This document shows, piece by piece, positions 59,701 to 64,000 of a DNA stretch of 64,000 bases. The notes below the pieces were generated by a model. That model had not been told where the DNA came from. It was given only the letters and a program-made list of their open reading frames with translations, and searched no databases. The stretch's first letter is position 1; each line of letters begins with the position of its first letter. The stretch is from Amycolatopsis tolypomycina (lineage in GTDB: Bacteria; Actinomycetota; Actinomycetes; Mycobacteriales; Pseudonocardiaceae), in assembly GCF_900105945.1 (NCBI RefSeq), contig NZ_FNSO01000002.1, forward strand, positions 496,001-560,000, written 5' to 3'. Both the position numbers and the translations under genes were made by a program.

Positions 59701-60152
59701 TGCCGCGGTTGCTGATCGTCCACCACACGCCGTCGCCGTCGACGCAGGCGCTGTTCGAAGCGGTCGTGGCGGGCGCGACGCACCCGGAGATCGAAGGAGT
59801 GGACGTGGTCCGTCGCGCGGCGCTGGCGGCCACCGTGTCCGACGTGCTCGCCGCCGACGGCTACCTGCTGGGCACGCCGGCGAACCTGGGCAGCATGAGC
59901 GGCGCGCTCAAGCACTTCTTCGACACGATCTACTACCCGTGCCTGGACGAGACGCGCGGCCGCCCGTTCGGGTACTGGATCCACGGGAACAGCGACATTT
60001 CGGGCACGGAACGGCAGTTGCTGGCCATCACGACGGGGCTGGCGTGGGCCAAAGCGGCGGAACCCGTCCTCACAACAGGCGAACCGGACAAAAAGACTTT
60101 CGAGGCGTGCACCGAATTGGGCGGCACACTGGCCGCGACGGTAATGGGCTGA
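59700..60152 (+). CDS. Flavodoxin-fold NAD(P)H-dependent oxidoreductase
   Basis: A 150-residue flavodoxin-like protein: LLIVHHTPSPSTQALFEAVV (phosphate loop), DGYLLGTPANLGSMSGALKH, FFDTIYYPC and FGYWIHGNSDISGTERQLLA. It probably binds FMN and reduces quinones or acts as an electron carrier. Its ATG overlaps the last base of the upstream stop codon, so it is co-translated with the phosphosugar mutase, although the functions seem unrelated. Confidence 0.82.
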   Translation: MPRLLIVHHTPSPSTQALFEAVVAGATHPEIEGVDVVRRAALAATVSDVLAADGYLLGTPANLGSMSGALKHFFDTIYYPCLDETRGRPFGYWIHGNSDISGTERQLLAITTGLAWAKAAEPVLTTGEPDKKTFEACTELGGTLAATVMG

Positions 60153-60162
60153 AACGTAAAGG

Positions 60163-60352
60163 GGCCTGTCACCGGAAGCCCTGGGGGTCGACCTCCGGCA
60201 ACAGGCCGTGGTCAAGGGTTCGCCCGAGGGCGATCGACCTTGACGTGTGAAGCGTACTACAGACGGCCGATCATGACGAGTCGAAGGCGCGACAACCTCT
60301 CGCCTGAGCCCTTCCGTGCACCCCCAGGGCACGGAGAGCCAGGCGAGAGGCG
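60163..60352 (-). ncRNA. Candidate small non-coding RNA
   Basis: No reading frame is convincing here, but the minus strand has the parts of an sRNA gene: a consensus -35 (see 60358-60388), a 5' hairpin starting at the expected transcription start (60340-60350 pairs with 60296-60306, with an inner CCGTGC/GCACGG stem at 60314-60334), a middle hairpin (60238-60244 with 60211-60217, enclosing GGGCG/CGCCC), and a final stem (60201-60207 with 60163-60169, inner 60194-60198 with 60172-60176) followed by CCTTTACGTTT. Length about 190 nt. It matches no class I can name with confidence. The final hairpin can also end the plus-strand flavodoxin transcript. Confidence 0.5.
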
Positions 60353-60357
60353 AGCCA

Positions 60358-60388
60358 ACTGTAAACCACTGCATACGAGACCTGTCAA
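60358..60388 (-). promoter_or_regulatory. Minus-strand promoter of the candidate sRNA
   Basis: Read on the minus strand, TTGACA lies at 60388-60383. TTTACA (60365-60360) follows after 17 bp, or TACAGT (60363-60358) after 19 bp. The predicted start falls near 60351, exactly at the base of the first hairpin. An inverted pair ACCACTG (60365-60371) and CAGTGGT (60399-60405) flanks the -35 and could be a regulator site. The plus-strand XRE gene has its own TAGAAT box at 60413-60418. Confidence 0.5.
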
Positions 60389-60447
60389 CATGTGCGTACA
60401 GTGGTGTCCGGCTAGAATTTCCGCGGCTGGATTCCCAGGGGGTGGAA

Positions 60448-60852
60448 ATGGCACGGGAACGCACCTTTGCGGAGCGCCTGAGCGCCCTGATCGAGGCTGC
60501 CCGCGTGGACGGCCGGGCGCCGCACAGCTACCGCGAGATCTCGGCGGCCGTCGAGCGGGCGGGCGGGCCGGCGATGTCGCCCGCCTACCTGCAGCAGCTC
60601 GCCACCGGCAAGCGCGTCAACCCGAAGATCCACTACGTCGAGGCGCTGGCGCGGCTGTTCGGCGTGCCGGTGACGTACTTCTTCGACGAAGAGGCGGCGG
60701 CGGCACCGGCGGGCGAGGCCCAGCTGATGGCGATGCGGGCGCAGGAGCTGTCCCCGCAGGGCCGCCGGCAGGTGATGGACCTGCTGGAGCTCGTCGAACG
60801 CTACGAGCGGGCCGAACGCGAAGGCCGGAGCCCGGAGGCACCCGGGCGATGA
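60448..60852 (+). CDS. XRE family helix-turn-helix regulator
   Basis: A 134-residue regulator: FAERLSALIEAARVDGRAPH, SYREISAAVERAGGPAMSPA and YLQQLATGKRVNPKIHYVEA with ARLFGVPVTYFF form an XRE-type DNA-binding domain; the last part LSPQGRRQVMDLLELVERYE is a helical dimerisation region. GGGGGTGGAA precedes the ATG at 60448. It overlaps the ImmA/IrrE gene by ATGA. XRE regulators encoded with ImmA/IrrE proteases are usually the proteases' cleavage targets. Confidence 0.9.
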   Translation: MARERTFAERLSALIEAARVDGRAPHSYREISAAVERAGGPAMSPAYLQQLATGKRVNPKIHYVEALARLFGVPVTYFFDEEAAAAPAGEAQLMAMRAQELSPQGRRQVMDLLELVERYERAEREGRSPEAPGR

Positions 60853-61370
60853 AGGAGCGCGAGCTGCGCCGCCGCTGCCGGAAGCTGCTCAAGGAACTGG
60901 ACATCGGGCCGCCGCTGGACGTCGAGGTGCTGTGCGCGCGGCTGGGCGAGCGGCGCGGGAAGCCGATCCGGCTGCTGGCGTACCCGCTCGAAGTGCCGGG
61001 GCCGTTCGGCTGCTGGATCGCGACGTCGTCCGCGGACTACATCTTCTACCAGGCCGAAACCACGAAATCGCACCAGGACCACATCATCCTGCACGAGCTC
61101 GGGCACATGCTGGCCGACCACCACCCGCACGGCGACGCCGAGCCCACCGACTTCCTGCGCGGCCCGGCTCCCGATCTTGACCCGGATGCCGTACACCGCG
61201 CCCTGCGCCGCTCGTCCTACGATGACGCGCACGAGTGGGAAGCCGAAACGGTCGCGACGATCATCCTCGAATGGGCGTCGGTCCTGAACTACACGATCCC
61301 CCGGCGCGCCGCGGACCGGGATCTCCGCCGGATCCAGGGGGCGCTCGGCGATCACCAAGGGTGGTTGTGA
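60849..61370 (+). CDS. ImmA/IrrE family metallo-endopeptidase
   Basis: A 173-residue zinc protease: an N-terminal helical part (RRCRKLLKELDIGPPLDVEV), DYIFYQAETTKSHQDHIILH and the zinc motif HELGHMLADHH (His-Glu-x-x-His), with a downstream EWEAETVATIILEWA supplying the third ligand. Family members (ImmA of ICEBs1, IrrE/DdrO of Deinococcus) cleave an XRE repressor after a stress signal. It is coupled to the XRE gene upstream (ATGA) and the MAB_1171c gene downstream (GTGA). Confidence 0.9.
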   Translation: MKERELRRRCRKLLKELDIGPPLDVEVLCARLGERRGKPIRLLAYPLEVPGPFGCWIATSSADYIFYQAETTKSHQDHIILHELGHMLADHHPHGDAEPTDFLRGPAPDLDPDAVHRALRRSSYDDAHEWEAETVATIILEWASVLNYTIPRRAADRDLRRIQGALGDHQGWL

Positions 61371-62476
61371 GCACGCTTTTCAGTCCCGTCAACCTGATCG
61401 CGATCGTGCTGTTCTCCGCCGCTTTGGCGTGGCGGATCTACCAGGTGACGCGCGCGCCGACCGTGCCGAACTGGGCCGTCACCGCGTGCGTGGCCGGGTT
61501 CGCGGCGGCGTTCCTGCTGCAGCAGCCGGTGGTCTCCGACGAAGTCGACGCGCTGCTGGGCCGGGGTGCCGCGCGGGTGGCGAACAACGCGCTGCTGGCG
61601 TGCGGCCTCTGCGCGCTGGTGATCTTCTTCCTCGGCTCGGCGCTCGGGCCGCGCCGGTACCGCCGGGTCGTCATCGAGCTGATCCCGCTGGCCGCGGCGA
61701 TCACGCTGATGGTCGTCGCGATGGGCCTGACGCGGCCGGAGCTGCGCGGGCTGCCGCTGGGGCCGTCGACGATCCACGACAGCGGCGTCGCGGTGTTCTA
61801 CCTCGGGGCCGGCCTGTACCTGATCTACGGTCTCATCGCCTGCGCGGCCTGGATCATGCGGTATCTGCGGGTGGCGGACCGGAACCTGCGGATCGGGTTG
61901 CGGCTGGGCGCGATCGGCATGGCCAGCGCGGCGGCCGGCAGCATCTGCCGCGCGCTGTACATCGTGGTGGCGTGGGTGTTCGGGCCGGTCGTGAAGATCC
62001 TGCTGCTGCTCGGCGTGCCGTTCGTGATCGCCGGCGGGATGCTGTTCCTCGCCGGCGTCACCTACCCGGGGGTGCGGGCGCGGGTTTCGGCCCTGCGGCG
62101 CCGTCGCCAGCACCGGCGCGAGCACGCGGCCCTCGCTCCCTTGTGGACGGTCCTGGTCGAGGCGTTCCCCAGCATCGTGCTGCGGACGCCGCCGCGACGG
62201 CGCGGGGGCGTCAACCGCGCCCACTACCGCCGGGTGATCGAGATCCGGGACGGCCTGGTGCAGCTGTCGCCGTACCTCGACACGGACTTCGGCGCGGTCG
62301 TCGCCGACGATCCCGCGGCCGCGGCGGCCGCGTTGAAGGCGGCGCTGCGGCGGCACGCGGACGGCGAGGCCAGCGACGGCCGCGCCAAACAGGTCCTGCC
62401 CGCCGGGGCGGACGACATCGAATCCGACGTCCGGCCGCTGCTCGCGCTGTCGGCCGCGCTGGCGAACGGGAAGTGA
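61367..62476 (+). CDS. MAB_1171c family putative transporter
   Basis: A 369-residue protein with seven or eight hydrophobic helices in the first 240 residues (LIAIVLFSAALAWRIYQVTR, VTACVAGFAAAFLLQQPVV, later KILLLLGVPFVIAGGMLFLA) and a soluble C-terminal part with LWTVLVEAFPSIVLRTPPRR and YRRVIEIRDGLVQLSPYLDT. This is the layout of the MAB_1171c family, which commonly follows XRE and ImmA/IrrE genes in actinobacteria. The transporter label is unproven; the 7TM-plus-cytosolic-tail plan also suits a membrane sensor. GTG start at 61367 overlaps the protease stop. Confidence 0.83.
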   Translation: MSTLFSPVNLIAIVLFSAALAWRIYQVTRAPTVPNWAVTACVAGFAAAFLLQQPVVSDEVDALLGRGAARVANNALLACGLCALVIFFLGSALGPRRYRRVVIELIPLAAAITLMVVAMGLTRPELRGLPLGPSTIHDSGVAVFYLGAGLYLIYGLIACAAWIMRYLRVADRNLRIGLRLGAIGMASAAAGSICRALYIVVAWVFGPVVKILLLLGVPFVIAGGMLFLAGVTYPGVRARVSALRRRRQHRREHAALAPLWTVLVEAFPSIVLRTPPRRRGGVNRAHYRRVIEIRDGLVQLSPYLDTDFGAVVADDPAAAAAALKAALRRHADGEASDGRAKQVLPAGADDIESDVRPLLALSAALANGK

Positions 62477-62477
62477 C

Positions 62478-63638
62478 GTGGACACCCTGATCACCGCCGG
62501 CCGGGTGCTGCCGCGGCCTTCGGAGCCGGTGCACGACGGTGCCGTGCTGGTGCGCGACGGCGTGATCGTCGCGGCGGGCCCGCGCGCGGACGTCGTCGCG
62601 CAGGCCGCACCGGACGCCGTCCGGCACGACTTCCCCACCGGGACCGCGCTGGCCGGGCTGTTCAACGTCCACGTGCACCTCGCCTTCGACGCGTCCCGCG
62701 AGATGCCGGCGCACCTGTCCGACGCTCCGCTGGAGGGCGCCCGCTCGCGGCTCACGGCGATGCTGCGCAGCGGCGTCACGACCGTGCGGGACCTCGGCGA
62801 CCGCGGGCACCTCGGCGCGGCCGTCCGGCGCTCGTTCGCGGGTTCGGTCGCGCCGCGGCTGCTCGTGTCCGGACCACCGATCACCGTGCCGGGCGGGCAC
62901 TGCCACTTTTTCGGTGGTGAAACGGCCTCCGACGGCGAAATCCGCGCTCTGATCGACGAAAACGCGGCCGCGGGCGCGGATGTCATCAAGGTGATGGCCA
63001 GCGGCGGCCAGATCACCGAAGGCGGCGCCGACATGTGGGAGTCGCAGTTCGACACGCGGCAGCTGTCGCTGATCGTCGCGCACGCGGCGTCGCACGGGTT
63101 GCCGGTGGCGGCCCACGCCCACGGCGCCGACGCGATCGAAGCGGCCGTCGAAGCCGGGGTGTCGACGGTCGAGCACTGCAGCTTCCTGACCGGCCCGCGC
63201 TCGTTCGACCGCCGGGAGCACGTGGCCAAGCGGATGGCCGCCGACGGCATCTCGGCGTGCTCGACGAGCAGCCGCAACTGGCGGACCATCGTCGAGAAGC
63301 TCGGCGACGACGTCGCGCAGGCGATGTACGGGCGGCTGCCGTGGCTGGAGGAGCACGGCGTCCGGCTGCTGGCCGGGACCGACGCGGGCCTGCCCGGCTC
63401 GGTGTTCGACGACCCGGTCGGCGCGCTGGAGCTGTACGAGTGGCTCGGCTTCCCGCGGCGCCGGATCCTGGAGATCGCGACCGAGGACAGCGCGGCCGGG
63501 CTGGGGCTGGGTGAGGTCGCCGGACGGCTCGAAGCCGGGCTCGCGGCGGACGTCCTGGTCGTCGAAGGTGACCCGCTCGCGTCACTGGCCGCGCTTCGCA
63601 ATCCCCTGCTGGTGCTGGCCCAGGGCCGTCCCGCCTGA
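62478..63638 (+). CDS. Amidohydrolase family protein
   Basis: A 386-residue metal-dependent hydrolase: N-terminal beta-sandwich (LITAGRVLPRPSEPVHDGAV), metal motif FNVHVHLAFDA, GVTTVRDLGDRG, bridging lysine in DVIKVMASGGQ, VAAHAHG and VEHC (metal histidines), GTDAGLPG (catalytic Asp) and C-terminal GLAADVLVVEGDPL. It resembles imidazolonepropionase/Xaa-Pro-dipeptidase-like amidohydrolases; substrate unknown. It begins one base after the MAB_1171c stop, so it belongs to the same operon. Confidence 0.88.
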   Translation: MDTLITAGRVLPRPSEPVHDGAVLVRDGVIVAAGPRADVVAQAAPDAVRHDFPTGTALAGLFNVHVHLAFDASREMPAHLSDAPLEGARSRLTAMLRSGVTTVRDLGDRGHLGAAVRRSFAGSVAPRLLVSGPPITVPGGHCHFFGGETASDGEIRALIDENAAAGADVIKVMASGGQITEGGADMWESQFDTRQLSLIVAHAASHGLPVAAHAHGADAIEAAVEAGVSTVEHCSFLTGPRSFDRREHVAKRMAADGISACSTSSRNWRTIVEKLGDDVAQAMYGRLPWLEEHGVRLLAGTDAGLPGSVFDDPVGALELYEWLGFPRRRILEIATEDSAAGLGLGEVAGRLEAGLAADVLVVEGDPLASLAALRNPLLVLAQGRPA

Positions 63639-63663
63639 GTCCCGATCGGGGAACGCCAGTTTG

Positions 63664-63700
63664 GTGACAGCGTTTTAAAACAGTGTTACTGTTACGTCAC
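63664..63700 (+). promoter_or_regulatory. Nested palindromes upstream of the last gene
   Basis: Within an AT-rich stretch lie GTTTTAAAAC (63672-63681, perfect), AACAGTGTTACTGTT (63679-63693, perfect around GTT), and outer GTGAC (63664-63668) with GTCAC (63696-63700). Such sites are typical TetR/PadR operators. No regulator gene is within the window, so one may follow the truncated gene. Confidence 0.55.
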
Positions 63701-63722
63701 CCCACCTCGAAGGAGCTCCCCG

Positions 63723-64000
63723 ATGCACGGACCCACCCAGCTGTTCACGGTGATCGCGCTGGTGTCCCTGCCGACCGTGATGTACGGCGGCTACGCGCTG
63801 ATGGGCGTCCTGCGCGACCGCAAGCTCACCGAACACCAGCGCGCGATGTTCCGCGCCGGCCACGCGCACGCCGGCGTCCTGCTGATCCTCGCCCTGGTCG
63901 CGCTGCAGATCCTGAGCCGCACGAAGCTGCCGGACACGACGTTGTGGATCGCCTGCTTCCTGCTGCTGTTCGGCATCCTGGCCCAATCGGGTGGCTTCTT
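63723..64000 (+). CDS. Hypothetical membrane protein (truncated by window end)
   Basis: The first 92 codons of a gene with no stop before the window ends. ATG at 63723 with AAGGAGC upstream. The visible part has three hydrophobic helices: LFTVIALVSLPTVMYGGYAL, GHAHAGVLLILALVALQILS and LWIACFLLLFGILAQSGGFF. A His pair in RAGHAHAG is notable. I do not recognise the family with confidence. Confidence 0.7.
   Translation, partial: MHGPTQLFTVIALVSLPTVMYGGYALMGVLRDRKLTEHQRAMFRAGHAHAGVLLILALVALQILSRTKLPDTTLWIACFLLLFGILAQSGGF

Noticed and set aside
56896..60152. A natural product cluster around the glycosyltransferase
   Set aside because: The neighbours are housekeeping genes (PNP, phosphosugar mutase); no PKS, NRPS or tailoring set is present.
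60163..60447. A riboswitch or leader of the XRE gene on the plus strand
   Set aside because: The plus-strand TAGAAT box at 60413-60418 lies downstream of all three hairpins, so they would not be in the XRE mRNA; the hairpins fit a minus-strand RNA better, although this is not certain.

Overview
The window looks like chromosome from a high-GC actinomycete, most likely Amycolatopsis or a close Pseudonocardiales relative. The evidence is GC-rich codons with frequent GTG starts, many -10 boxes sitting 7-8 nt before the start codon (leaderless transcription), small actinobacterial families (DUF6223, DUF1707, DUF6338, SAV_915, MAB_1171c) and a gene order that from memory resembles Mycobacterium tuberculosis Rv3280-Rv3308 (accD5-accE5-maf-accA3 ... 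glpD2-lpdA ... amiA/B ... deoD-pmmB). The species call is inference; no rRNA or other marker gene is present.

Layout. 0.2-2.4 kb: a DUF6223 membrane gene interrupted at its 3' end by an IS110-family element that probably carries a bridge RNA, then a VOC gene and the tail of a decayed SnoaL-like gene. 2.3-16 kb: an accessory block of small oxidoreductases paired with regulators (OYE/ECF sigma, methyltransferase/TetR, SnoaL/LysR, transglutaminase/GlxA-AraC, quinone reductase, SDR and imine-reductase-like genes/HxlR, FMN reductase/MarR, SRPBCC, two-component system); several have clear palindromic operators. 16.8-31.5 kb: acyl-CoA carboxylase genes accD5-accE5, maf and accA3, with accE5 and maf separated by about 7.7 kb that holds MarR/LLM, a Ro60 (TROVE) gene with its Y RNA, PadR/MFS and a GH3 glucosidase. 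31.6-44 kb: DUF1707 pair, a secreted protein, the glycerol operon glpD < > glpF-glpK, a class F sortase followed by three related secreted proteins, and lpdA. 44-52 kb: a DUF559/AbiEi-like gene flanked by inverted 21-bp repeat arrays, an M20 amidohydrolase, and meaB-mutB-mutA. 52-60 kb: Ser/Thr kinase, MerR, membrane proteins, purine nucleoside phosphorylase, glycosyltransferase, phosphosugar mutase. 60-64 kb: a candidate small RNA, then a tightly overlapping XRE - ImmA/IrrE protease - MAB_1171c membrane protein - amidohydrolase cassette.

Metabolic theme: AccD5/AccE5/AccA3 carboxylate propionyl-CoA to methylmalonyl-CoA; MutA/MutB with chaperone MeaB isomerise methylmalonyl-CoA to succinyl-CoA. 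The window therefore holds both ends of propionyl-CoA catabolism (no epimerase seen). GlpF, GlpK and GlpD form a complete glycerol uptake and oxidation route.

Most notable elements: (1) the Y RNA at 20180-20357, whose sequence order is a circularly permuted tRNA (T arm, acceptor 3' strand, CCA, acceptor 5' strand, D arm) held in a 24-bp stem directly before Ro60; (2) a candidate sRNA on the minus strand at 60163-60352 next to the XRE-protease cassette; (3) the sortase plus three paralogues in which only one keeps a sorting signal; (4) the IS110 element whose two ends would assemble a promoter when circularised.
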